Source: JACKJK01 sp046159835
GTDB lineage: Bacteria; Pseudomonadota; Alphaproteobacteria; Rhizobiales; Tepidamorphaceae
Length of the DNA: 64,000 nucleotides
NCBI RefSeq assembly: GCF_046159835.1
Contig: NZ_JBJXCY010000002.1
Location: forward strand, 868,001 to 932,000
Direction of reading: 5' to 3'
Position 1 is the first letter of the stretch. Each line of letters opens with the position of its first letter. The notes beneath the pieces are model-generated. The model was not told where the DNA came from. It searched no databases and worked only from the letters and a program-made list of their open reading frames with translations. The position numbers and the translations under genes are program-made. Shown piece by piece: positions 48,274 through 56,429 of this stretch.

Positions 48274-48599
48274 GTTCGTCCCGCCGCGACACGCGAACAA
48301 GTCCGCAACACGCGGCAGGTCGGTGATTCGTGCACGGCTTGTTCCGCCTTCAACCCGGAACCTTGCCGCGCAATCTCCTGCTACGCGGGGCAAAGGTTAA
48401 CGCCGGGCGTGCCAGCGCGTCGTCGGCGCCGGCACCGGGATCAATATCTGGGCGGTCTGGAACCCGCGGGACAACATGTGGAGGGGAACGAAACCGGAAA
48501 TTTCGTGTGATCGCTGATTCGGGCACGGTTCGTTCCCGCGCTGTTCGAATTCCTTAATGACGCCGGCTTTGTGTTTCGCTTCGGTACAATTCGAGCCTC
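48274..48599. repeat. diverged long repeat, copy 2 (paired with 47770-48095)
   Basis: Second copy, offset exactly 504 bp. It keeps both GATTCG marks (48325, 48516), GTTAACG (about 48396), ATCTGGG, the ATGTGGAGGGGAACGAAAC block, and the inverted repeat in slightly altered form (GGGAACGAA 48484-48492; TTCGTTCCC 48529-48537). Retention of the inverted repeat in both copies while the rest drifts hints at a functional structure. Confidence 0.7.
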
Positions 48600-48699
48600 G
48601 AAAACCCGCAAGTCTCCCGCGAGCGCATGGCCGCCTTAACGCCTTGGGCCTGTACCTTGGCGCCCGCGCGACTTAAATGTTGAGGACCGGCACAGGCCG

Positions 48700-51600
48700 G
48701 TGCCCCGCTCCCCCAAGCCTGATCGCGCCAGCCCCGTGTCCACCCCAAGCTTCCATGATCGCAACGCGCTGCCGCGCAATCTGCGCGCGCGCGGCGTGAC
48801 GGCGGTGCTGGGCCCGACCAACACCGGCAAGACGCATTACGCCATCGAGCGCCTGCTCGCCCACCAGACGGGCATGATCGCGCTGCCGCTGCGCCTGCTG
48901 GCGCGCGAGGTCTATGGCCGGATCGTCGAGAAGGTCGGCGAGGACAAGGTCGCGCTCATCACCGGCGAGGAAAAGATCCGCCCGATGAACCCGCGCTACT
49001 GGGTGGCGACCGTCGAGGCGATGCCGCTGGACGTGGACGTGGCATTTCTCGCCATCGACGAAGTACAACTGGCCGCCGACCTGGAACGCGGCCACGTCTT
49101 CACCGACCGCATCCTCAACCGGCGCGGCGCGCACGAAACGCTGCTGCTGGGCGCGCAGACCATGCGCCCGATCCTCGAACAACTGATCCCCGGCCTGCAC
49201 GTCACGACGCGCCCGCGCCTGTCCGAGCTAGTCTATACCGGCGCACGCAAGATGACGCGGCTGCCGCCGCGTAGCGCAATCGTCGCGTTCTCCGCTGAAG
49301 ACGTTTACGCCATCGCCGAGCTGATCCGCCGCCAGCGCGGCGGCGCGGCGGTGGTTCTCGGCGCGCTCTCCCCGCGCACCCGCAATGCCCAGGTGGAGCT
49401 GTACCAGTCGGGCGAGGTGGACTTCCTCATTGCGACCGATGCCATCGGCATGGGGCTCAACCTCGATGTCGACCATGTCGCCTTCGCCGGCTCCCGCAAG
49501 TATGACGGGTTCCAGTTCCGCCATCTGAACCTAGCCGAGATGGGGCAGATCGCAGGCCGCGCCGGCCGCCACACCAAGGATGGCACCTTCGGGGTGACGG
49601 GCCGCGTCGGCGACCTCGATCCCGAAACGGTCGAAAAGCTCGAAGCCCACGTCTTCCCGCCCGTTCAGGTGCTGCAGTGGCGCAATCCTGATCTCGACTT
49701 GAAATCTTTGGAGCGCCTTTCCGCCTCGCTTGCGCAAGTACCGCAGGAAACCGGGCTGACCCGCGCGCCGGGCGGCGACGATATCCGCGTGCTGGAAACC
49801 GCCGGCCGCGACCCCGACATTCGCCGTATGGCCGAGCAGCCCGGTGGCACGTCGCGGCTTTGGGATGCCGCCCGCCTGCCCGATTATCGCAAGATCGCGC
49901 CGGCCCATCACAGCGACATGGTGCTGACTCTCTACCGCTTCATCATGCGCGAGAAGACGATTCCGGAAGACTGGATTGCAGCGCAGGTTGCCGTTTGTGA
50001 CCGAACCGATGGCGATATCGACACGTTATCTGCCCGGATCGCGCATATCCGGACGTGGACATATGTTGCAAATCGTCCCGATTGGCTAGAAAACCCTGTT
50101 GCCTGGCAGGAATCGACGCGCGCACTGGAAGACAAGTTGTCAGATGCGCTGCATGAACGCCTGACGCAACGTTTCGTAGACCGGCGGACAAGCATGCTGA
50201 CCCGCCGACTGAGGGAGAAGACCTTGCCGGATGCCGTGATCGACGCCGAAGGCGGCGTCAGCGTCGAAGGACAGCACCTGGGACGCATCGAGGGGTTCAG
50301 GTTTACCCCTGACAGTTCCAGCGACCCGAACGAGGCTCGCGCTCTCAAGTCGGCTGCCGAAAAGGCGCTGGCGAGCGAGATCGAGCGTCGCGCAGGCGCG
50401 CTTGCCGAAAGCCCGCCCGATCACCTCGCCGTCGCGCCCGACCTGACGGTGACGTGGCACGGGGCCGCTGTGGGCCGGCTCGTGGCCGGTGACCAGCCGC
50501 TGAAGCCTCGCGTCAGCCTCATCGCCGACGAGCAGCTCACCGGGCCGGCGCGCGAGCGCGTGCAGGAACGTCTCGAGCGCTACGTCGCCATGACGCTGAC
50601 CAACACGCTCAAGCCCCTGTTCGACATGCAGGACGATGCCGAGATGCCGGGGCCCGTGCGCGGCATCGCGTTCCGGCTGGTGGAATCGCTCGGTATCCTG
50701 GAGCGTGCGCCCATCGCCGATGAGATCAAGGCACTCGACCAGGACGCCCGCGCAACCCTGCGCAAGCACGGCGTGCGCTTCGGGGCGTTCCACATCTTCG
50801 TGCCTGCGCTGCTCAAGCCCCAGCCGCGCCAGCTCGCCGCCCAGCTCTGGGCGCTTGATGCCGGTGCCGCCGCAGGCGTCAGTCCGCAGGAGATCGAGAC
50901 GCGGCTCGTGCCCGAACTCGTCGCCAGCGGACGCACTTCGCTGATCCGCGAAGCCGCCATTCCCGACGAGATCTATTCGCTGCTCGGCTTCAAGCCGGTT
51001 GGCAAGCGCGTCGTGCGCATCGACATTCTCGAACGCCTAGGTGATGCGATCCGCGAGGCGATGGCGTGGCGGCCGCTTTCCTCCGCCCCGCAGCCCGAGG
51101 GCCATGTCGACGGTTCGAGCTTCCGTGTCGCCCCGAACATGACCTCGCTGCTGGGTTGCAGCCACGAGGACATGGCCGAGGTTCTCACCAGCCTTGGCTT
51201 CCGCAAGGACCGCCGCCCCGCGCCGCAACCGGCGACGGCACCGGAAGCCGGTGCCGAGACGCCGGCTGCAACTGAGGCACCGGCAGGCGAAGCCGGCGAG
51301 GTTGCAGCAACCGGTGAAGCCGCCCCCGATGCAGCCCCGGCCGAACCCACGGCCGAAGCAGCCACCGCCACGACCGAAGCCAGCGACGCCACAGCAGGCG
51401 GCACCGCCGCGAGCGAGACCAGCGCTGAAGCAACCGTAGAGGCGAGCGAAGCGGACGATGCCGGTGACGGCATGATCGAGGTCTGGCGTCCCGGTGGACG
51501 GCGTTCCGCCGAGCGTGGCCGTCCGCCGCGCCGCGACCGTCCCCAGCAGGGCCGGCAGGGCAAGGATGGTGACCAGCAGCGCCCGCCGCGCAGCGGCAAG

Positions 51601-51753
51601 GGTGGCAAGGGCAACCAGAACCGGGGCAAGGGCCCGCGCAATGCCGGTGCCGCGCCCGGCGGCGGCAAGCCACGGCAGGAACGCAAGGCGGACCCGGATT
51701 CGCCCTTTGCCAAGCTCGCCTCGCTCAGGAAGGACCTCGAGGGGAAATCCTGA
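48700..51753 (+). CDS. SUV3-like superfamily 2 helicase
   Basis: A 1017-aa putative RNA helicase related to mitochondrial SUV3. Walker A is GPTNTGKTHYA (38-48), the DEVQ box LAIDEVQLAADLERGH (about 118-133), and motif VI GQIAGRAGRHTKDG (about 285). A central alpha-helical region with SUV3-type sequence follows. The last 180 residues are low-complexity: an acidic Ala/Glu/Thr stretch (about 835-925), then a basic Arg/Gly/Lys/Gln-rich tail. The GTG at 48700 is used; GTG 48736 is also possible. The S4, FdxA, CarD, RpoH order after it is common in alphaproteobacteria. A role in RNA turnover is inferred from SUV3. Confidence 0.9.
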   Translation: MPRSPKPDRASPVSTPSFHDRNALPRNLRARGVTAVLGPTNTGKTHYAIERLLAHQTGMIALPLRLLAREVYGRIVEKVGEDKVALITGEEKIRPMNPRYWVATVEAMPLDVDVAFLAIDEVQLAADLERGHVFTDRILNRRGAHETLLLGAQTMRPILEQLIPGLHVTTRPRLSELVYTGARKMTRLPPRSAIVAFSAEDVYAIAELIRRQRGGAAVVLGALSPRTRNAQVELYQSGEVDFLIATDAIGMGLNLDVDHVAFAGSRKYDGFQFRHLNLAEMGQIAGRAGRHTKDGTFGVTGRVGDLDPETVEKLEAHVFPPVQVLQWRNPDLDLKSLERLSASLAQVPQETGLTRAPGGDDIRVLETAGRDPDIRRMAEQPGGTSRLWDAARLPDYRKIAPAHHSDMVLTLYRFIMREKTIPEDWIAAQVAVCDRTDGDIDTLSARIAHIRTWTYVANRPDWLENPVAWQESTRALEDKLSDALHERLTQRFVDRRTSMLTRRLREKTLPDAVIDAEGGVSVEGQHLGRIEGFRFTPDSSSDPNEARALKSAAEKALASEIERRAGALAESPPDHLAVAPDLTVTWHGAAVGRLVAGDQPLKPRVSLIADEQLTGPARERVQERLERYVAMTLTNTLKPLFDMQDDAEMPGPVRGIAFRLVESLGILERAPIADEIKALDQDARATLRKHGVRFGAFHIFVPALLKPQPRQLAAQLWALDAGAAAGVSPQEIETRLVPELVASGRTSLIREAAIPDEIYSLLGFKPVGKRVVRIDILERLGDAIREAMAWRPLSSAPQPEGHVDGSSFRVAPNMTSLLGCSHEDMAEVLTSLGFRKDRRPAPQPATAPEAGAETPAATEAPAGEAGEVAATGEAAPDAAPAEPTAEAATATTEASDATAGGTAASETSAEATVEASEADDAGDGMIEVWRPGGRRSAERGRPPRRDRPQQGRQGKDGDQQRPPRSGKGGKGNQNRGKGPRNAGAAPGGGKPRQERKADPDSPFAKLASLRKDLEGKS

Positions 51754-52082
51754 CGCAGCATCCGCTCGCACCACCCGTTCCGACCCAGCGCGCCGACCTC
51801 TGGCTGTGGCATGCGCGCCTTGCGCCGACGCGCACCCGCGCAGCCAACCTGATCCGCGAAGGTGCGGTTCGCATCAACAAGGTTCGCGTGCGCAGGCCGA
51901 GCGCCACGGTGAAGCCGGGAGACGTCATCACCCTGGCCGCTGCCCGGCACATAAGGGTGATCCGGATCGAAGCCATCGCCGGCGCGCGCCAGGGCGCAAC
52001 GAAGGCGGCCTTGCTGTTCAGTGAAATCGCCACCACCCGCATGCCGCAGCCGGTTGGCGCGGATGCGGCACAGGACACATGA
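51750..52082 (+). CDS. S4 domain RNA-binding protein (Hsp15-like), CTG start
   Basis: A 110-aa protein with an S4 RNA-binding domain: RADLWLWHARLAPTRTRAANLI, EGAVRINKVRVRRPSATVKPGDVITL, the Hsp15/RNA-binding S4 pattern. In-frame ATG occurs only at 51888, which would cut the domain in half. The sole start that keeps the whole domain is CTG at 51750, overlapping the helicase TGA as CTGA, with GAGGGG 5-6 nt upstream. Hsp15 relatives rescue stalled 50S subunits carrying nascent chains; that role here is inference. It appears translationally coupled to the helicase. Confidence 0.8.
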   Translation: MTQHPLAPPVPTQRADLWLWHARLAPTRTRAANLIREGAVRINKVRVRRPSATVKPGDVITLAAARHIRVIRIEAIAGARQGATKAALLFSEIATTRMPQPVGADAAQDT

Positions 52083-52181
52083 TCGTGTGACTATTGCTCG
52101 CGGCTTCCGGCTCGTTTAAGTCGTTTTCGCGCCGCCAACGAGCATGTCCGCACGTTCGAAACCGGAAACGAAGGATGTTTC

Positions 52182-52520
52182 ATGACCTATCTGGTCACTG
52201 ACAACTGCATCAAGTGCAAGTACACCGACTGCGTCGAGGTCTGCCCCGTCGATTGTTTCTACGAGGGCGAGAACATGCTCGTCATCCATCCCGACGAGTG
52301 CATCGACTGCGGCGTGTGCGAGCCCGAGTGCCCGGCCGAAGCGATCAAGCCGGACACGGAGCCTGGTCTCGACAAGTGGCTGATCGTCAATACCGACTAC
52401 GCGTCCAAGTGGCCCAACATCACCCAGAAGAAGGACCACCCGGAGGACGCCGAGAAGTTCGACGGCGAGGAGAACAAGTACGAGAAGTACTTCTCCGAAA
52501 AGCCGGGCAGCGGCGACTGA
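52182..52520 (+). CDS. fdxA: 7Fe ferredoxin FdxA
   Basis: A 112-aa ferredoxin carrying one [3Fe-4S] and one [4Fe-4S] cluster. Cysteines at 9, 12, 17, 21, 25, 40, 43, 46 and 50 follow the FdxA spacing (CIKCKYTDCVEVCPVDC, then CIDCGVCEPECP). The C-terminal extension (about 60-112: WLIVNTDYASKWPNITQKK) is typical of alphaproteobacterial FdxA. An electron carrier in the cytosol; the partner is unknown. Located between the S4 gene and carD, a conserved order. Confidence 0.97.
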   Translation: MTYLVTDNCIKCKYTDCVEVCPVDCFYEGENMLVIHPDECIDCGVCEPECPAEAIKPDTEPGLDKWLIVNTDYASKWPNITQKKDHPEDAEKFDGEENKYEKYFSEKPGSGD

Positions 52521-52904
52521 TCCGCGCCGCACGGCCGGCGCGTCGACCTGACGCGCGCGTTAACGCTCTTCCCGCACCGCAGCACGCCGAGTTTCTTTTC
52601 GGCGCGTTTTATGGTATTGTAACCAATTGAACGTGCTTTCTACGGCCACGGCGAGTGTACACAGGAACTTGCACCACTCCGGTCAACCAGTAACTTCCCC
52701 GCAACGGACAGCGATCGCTGCTTCGAACGGGTAAGCCTTGGTCATCGCCGCGACTGCGACCTCAAAGCACTTAAAAACCCGCCCCGCCGATGGGCTTCTT
52801 AGGGTGACCGCCTCGGTCCACCGGTCCGGCCTCTTTGTGTTCCGGACAGTGACAGAGACGCCGCCATGTATCGGTTCGGGCGACAGGGAAGCGTTGGAGC
52901 ATTA
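52521..52904. other. intergenic region between fdxA and carD
   Basis: 384 bp. A hairpin at about 52584-52603 (CGCCGA/TCGGCG with a T-rich loop) followed by CGTTTTAT may terminate fdxA. The rest should hold the carD promoter, but I see no convincing -35/-10 pair. No protein-like frame is present; the frame extending carD upstream to 52866 is not conserved-looking. Confidence 0.55.
52584..52609 (+). terminator. possible terminator of fdxA
   Basis: Stem of about 6 bp (CGCCGA/TCGGCG) with an 8-nt loop, followed after GC by TTTT. The stem is short, so the call is moderate to weak. Confidence 0.45.
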
Positions 52905-53504
52905 ATGAGCAAGACAGCCAAGAAGAACCAGTCCCGCGAAGGATTCAAGACGAACGAGTACATCGTCTATCCAGCTCACGGCGTCGGCAAGATCATTGCC
53001 ATCGAGGAGCAGGAAATCGCGGGCGCCAAGCTTGAGCTTTTTGTCATCACCTTCGAGAAGGACAAGATGACGCTTCGCGTACCGACCTCCAAGATTGCCA
53101 ATGTCGGCATGCGCAAGCTGTCGGAGACCGATTTCGTCGCCAAGGCGCTGGAAACCCTCACGGGCCGCGCCCGCGTGAAGCGCACCATGTGGAGCCGCCG
53201 CGCGCAGGAATACGAAGCCAAGATCAATTCCGGTGACCTCGGCTCGATCGCCGAAGTGGTTCGCGATCTCTATCGTTCCGAGAACCAGCCCGAACAGTCT
53301 TACTCCGAGCGCCAGCTGTACGAGTCCGCTCTCGACCGCATGGCCCGCGAGATTGCCGCGGTGCATGGTTCCACCGAAACCGAGGCGATCCAGGAAATCG
53401 AGAAGATGCTCGCCAAGGGTCCGCGTCGCGGCGCCCGCAACGAGGCCGAGGACGATGCCGAAGGCGAGTCCGACGGGAGCAGCGACAAGGTCGAAGCTGC
53501 CTGA
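52905..53504 (+). CDS. carD: CarD family transcriptional regulator
   Basis: A 199-aa CarD/CdnL protein that binds RNA polymerase beta and stabilises open complexes at rRNA and other promoters. The N-terminal RNAP-interaction domain (about 15-75: TNEYIVYPAHGVGKIIAIEEQEIAG, FVITFEKDKMTLRVPTSKI) is followed by the helical DNA-binding part (about 85-165) and an acidic Ser/Glu-rich tail. ATG 52905 has GGAG 5 nt upstream. Followed by a terminator and rpoH. Confidence 0.95.
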   Translation: MSKTAKKNQSREGFKTNEYIVYPAHGVGKIIAIEEQEIAGAKLELFVITFEKDKMTLRVPTSKIANVGMRKLSETDFVAKALETLTGRARVKRTMWSRRAQEYEAKINSGDLGSIAEVVRDLYRSENQPEQSYSERQLYESALDRMAREIAAVHGSTETEAIQEIEKMLAKGPRRGARNEAEDDAEGESDGSSDKVEAA

Positions 53505-53568
53505 TTCCAGCCACTTGAGGCCTATGCGGCTCCCGTAACGGGATTGTCGCGTTGACACGTTAGTGATG

Positions 53569-53591
53569 AGCCCGGTCCCTGCGGCCGGGCT
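53569..53591 (+). terminator. Rho-independent terminator of carD
   Basis: Hairpin AGCCCGG/CCGGGCT with a 9-nt loop, followed by TTTTCT, 64 bp after the carD stop. It separates carD from rpoH. Confidence 0.85.
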
Positions 53592-53732
53592 TTTCTATTG
53601 TGCGCTGCCACAACTCAGCCGTACTCTGGGAGCCGACTTCACAAAAATAATGGACAAAAAATTTGATCTGAATCGCCCCTTACCGCGTTAGGTCTGGCGA
53701 GGGGTTCCGAAAAGGGCGAGGCGAGACGGGTT

Positions 53733-54605
53733 ATGGCACAGATATTCGGAAACGATCGCAAGATGGTCCGGGCGGCAATGTCCGCCCCTTACCTGGAGCG
53801 TGACGAGGAGCACGAGCTCGCTGTCCGCTGGGCCACCGAAGGCGACAAGAAAGCCCTCCACAAGCTCGTCTCCGCGCACATGCGACTGGTGATCTCCATC
53901 GCATCGCGCTTCCGCCATTTCGGCCTGCCCATGGGCGACCTGATCCAGGAAGGCCATGTCGGCCTGCTTGAGGCATCCAAGCGTTTCGAACCGGAGCGGG
54001 AAGTGCGCTTCTCCACCTACGCGACGTGGTGGATCCGCGCTTCGATCCAGGACTACATCCTGCGCAACTGGTCCATCGTGCGCGGCGGCACCAGTTCCAC
54101 GCAGAAGGCCCTGTTCTTCAACCTGCGCCGGCTGCGCGCCAAGCTGTCCGGCGGTCCGGACCGCAGGCCCGACTCCGAGGTTCACGACGAGATCGCACTG
54201 GCGGTCGGCGTGAAGCGCGAGGACGTTGCGCTGATGGATTCGCGGCTCTCAAGCCTCGATTCCTCGCTGAACGCACCGGTTGCGGAAGGCGAAGGCGGAA
54301 CTGTCTCCGAGCGCCAGGACTTTCTGGTCGACGATCAGCCGCTTCAGGACGAGACCGTCGGCGGTGCAATCGATGAAGAGCGCCGCAAGCGCTGGATCAA
54401 CGGCGCGCTGAAGGTCCTGTCTGACCGCGAGCTTCGCATCGTGCGCGAGCGCCGGCTATCGGAAGAGAGCGTGACGCTGGAAGCGCTGGGCAAGGTGCTC
54501 GGCATTTCCAAGGAGCGCGTGCGCCAGATCGAGAACCGCGCGCTTGAAAAGCTGCGCGCGGCGCTGCTCAGCGATCTGCCGGACGGCGACAAGGCGATGA
54601 TCTGA
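53733..54605 (+). CDS. rpoH: RNA polymerase sigma factor RpoH (sigma-32)
   Basis: A 290-aa heat-shock sigma factor. Region 2 has ALHKLVSAHMRLVISIASRF, GDLIQEGHVGLLEASKRFEP and FSTYATWWIRASIQDYIL; the RpoH box QKALFFNLRRLR follows (about 126-137), which with core binding and FtsH/DnaK control marks sigma-32; region 4 has the helix-turn-helix GKVLGISKERVRQIENRALEKL. Alphaproteobacteria often have two rpoH genes; which one this is cannot be told. A likely target, clpB, is in the same window. A terminator follows at 54637. Confidence 0.96.
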   Translation: MAQIFGNDRKMVRAAMSAPYLERDEEHELAVRWATEGDKKALHKLVSAHMRLVISIASRFRHFGLPMGDLIQEGHVGLLEASKRFEPEREVRFSTYATWWIRASIQDYILRNWSIVRGGTSSTQKALFFNLRRLRAKLSGGPDRRPDSEVHDEIALAVGVKREDVALMDSRLSSLDSSLNAPVAEGEGGTVSERQDFLVDDQPLQDETVGGAIDEERRKRWINGALKVLSDRELRIVRERRLSEESVTLEALGKVLGISKERVRQIENRALEKLRAALLSDLPDGDKAMI

Positions 54606-54636
54606 CGATCATCCGATCACGAATTTGAACGAGAGG

Positions 54637-54657
54637 ACGGGGCCCGCGCGGCCCCGT
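54637..54657 (+). terminator. Rho-independent terminator of rpoH
   Basis: Perfect ACGGGGCC/GGCCCCGT hairpin with a 5-nt loop followed by TTTTCA on the plus strand, 31 bp after the rpoH stop and before the convergent M48 gene. Confidence 0.88.
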
Positions 54658-54679
54658 TTTCATGTCTGCTCGAACGCCC

Positions 54680-56194
54680 TCAGCGCTCGGCGATGACCTT
54701 GACCTTTTCGCCCGGACGCAGCGATTGGCCCGGCTGGATGCCGTTCAGCGTCAGGAACCGCTCCAGCCGCATGTCGGAATAGGACATCCGGTTGGCGATC
54801 GTGACAGCCGTGTCGCCGGGGCGCACCTGCGCGATGCGCACCCGCAGGGGCGAGACCGAACTGGCGGTGTTCTGATCCACGTAGCGGAAGGTATTCACAG
54901 CATTGGCGAAGTCCGCCTCATCGTTCGGCGCGGGCTTCTGCGTCGCGTGAATGAAACGGTAGACCTCGTTGTTGCGGCCACGGATCAGCGCGATGCGGAA
55001 CTGCCAGCTGTCGGCATTGGCGACCGCGAACGCAGCCTCGCGCCCGTTGACTTCCCCGCCGCTGATCGACTGGACGGTGCCGCCACTCACGGCGTTGCGC
55101 TTCAGGTGGTCCAGCAGCGTTCGGCGCGCCGGAACCTCGATCCCGTCAAATCGCATGATCGCACCGTCCGGCGCGAAGCCAACGACGGCATTCGGCGCGT
55201 TCTGGACGCCGTAGCTGTCAGGCATGGTGAAGGTGATGCCAAGGCGCGGATGCAGGAACGTACGGTCGCGAACGTAGCCTTCGCTCGGATCATCGCCGTA
55301 GAGAATGCCCTCGATGGCGGAGAGATAGCGCTGCTCGTTGCGCTCACCGCCACCCTCCGGCAGCACGGTGCGCGCGTCGCTTTCGGCAGCGGCAATGCGC
55401 TGCGGCGTGGTCGGATGTGACGCCGTCAGGTCGACCCGGCTCGGGTCGTAGCTGCGGTTCATCATCCGCGAGTGAAGCGCGTTCTGGCGGTCGAGCGATG
55501 TCAGGAACTGCGCTGCAGCGCGCGGGTCGTAGCCCGCCTTCGCCATGATGCGGATGCCGACCGCGTCGGCTTCCAGCTCCTGCTGGCGGGAGAACTGCGC
55601 CACCTGGCTGCGCGCGAAATCGGCACCCTCGTCGCCGCTGCCCGGCCCGCGCGACATGTCGGCGATGACCTTGCCGACGGCGGTGGCGGACACCGCCTGG
55701 CGCTGGCGCTGCAATCCGTGACGGCTATCGATATGCGCCATCTCGTGCGCGATGACGGCGGCAAGCTCGGCCTCGTTGTTGGCGAGCGCCAGCAGGCCGC
55801 GCGTCACGTAAATGTAGCCGCCGGGCAGGGAAAACGCGTTGATCGACGGCGAGTTGAGCAGCGTGACCTTGTACCCGTTGGGGCCGGACGCGGCTTTTTC
55901 GGCAAGCCGCCCGGTCACGGACTGGACGTAGGAATTGAGATCGCCGCTGGCGTAGGGACCGCCGAAGGCTGCCAGCACGCGCGGGTTTTCCCGCGCCCCG
56001 ATCCGCGCATCGCGGCGGTCGGCATCAGCGCCTGCCAGGAAGCCGGGATTGTTGACGTCGAGCGAGGCACAGGCGGAAACCAGCAGGCCTGCGCACACCA
56101 CGGCAGCCACGCTGGCAACCAGTGTACGGGCTCTCGCACGCCCATTCTGCAGGCGCACGGCTGAAATTTGCCGATCCTGATGGTTGGTGATCAC
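54680..56194 (-). CDS. M48 family metalloprotease with C-terminal LysM domain
   Basis: A predicted lipoprotein of about 504 aa. A hydrophobic segment ends in a lipobox (LLVSACASL). The M48 domain has AAVIAHEMAHIDSRHGLQ (HExxH zinc motif) and QELEADAVGIRIMAKAGYD (the ExxxD third-ligand helix). The C-terminal LysM module (about 455-504: QVRPGDTAVTIANRM, TLNGIQPGQSLRPGEKVKVI) should bind peptidoglycan. Similar to BepA-like outer-membrane quality-control proteases, but BepA has TPR instead of LysM. GTG 56194 is a guess; the frame is open to 56299. Confidence 0.88.
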   Translation of the reverse strand: MITNHQDRQISAVRLQNGRARARTLVASVAAVVCAGLLVSACASLDVNNPGFLAGADADRRDARIGARENPRVLAAFGGPYASGDLNSYVQSVTGRLAEKAASGPNGYKVTLLNSPSINAFSLPGGYIYVTRGLLALANNEAELAAVIAHEMAHIDSRHGLQRQRQAVSATAVGKVIADMSRGPGSGDEGADFARSQVAQFSRQQELEADAVGIRIMAKAGYDPRAAAQFLTSLDRQNALHSRMMNRSYDPSRVDLTASHPTTPQRIAAAESDARTVLPEGGGERNEQRYLSAIEGILYGDDPSEGYVRDRTFLHPRLGITFTMPDSYGVQNAPNAVVGFAPDGAIMRFDGIEVPARRTLLDHLKRNAVSGGTVQSISGGEVNGREAAFAVANADSWQFRIALIRGRNNEVYRFIHATQKPAPNDEADFANAVNTFRYVDQNTASSVSPLRVRIAQVRPGDTAVTIANRMSYSDMRLERFLTLNGIQPGQSLRPGEKVKVIAER

Positions 56195-56429
56195 GTGCCT
56201 GTCGCCGACGTTGAAAACTGCCCCAGAGAAATCATTAGGCGCTTGATATAGCCGCTTCGTTACACAACGTCCCCAAAAAAAGCGAACCGGCCTGCGCACG
56301 GCAAAGTATGTCCAGCAACGTGGCGAAATGGCGGCGCTGTCCTAGGTTGCCTTTCGACACATCACCCGAATTCTGCCTCCATTATCGGTTCTTGACCCTG
56401 CTCGGGAATGATGGGCACACCTTTACGCC

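Noticed and set aside
47911..48510. 199-codon open frame on the plus strand in the repeat region
   Set aside because: The translation is Arg/Pro-rich with no homology signs, it crosses both repeat copies in the same frame without matching sequence, and it lacks a ribosome-binding site.
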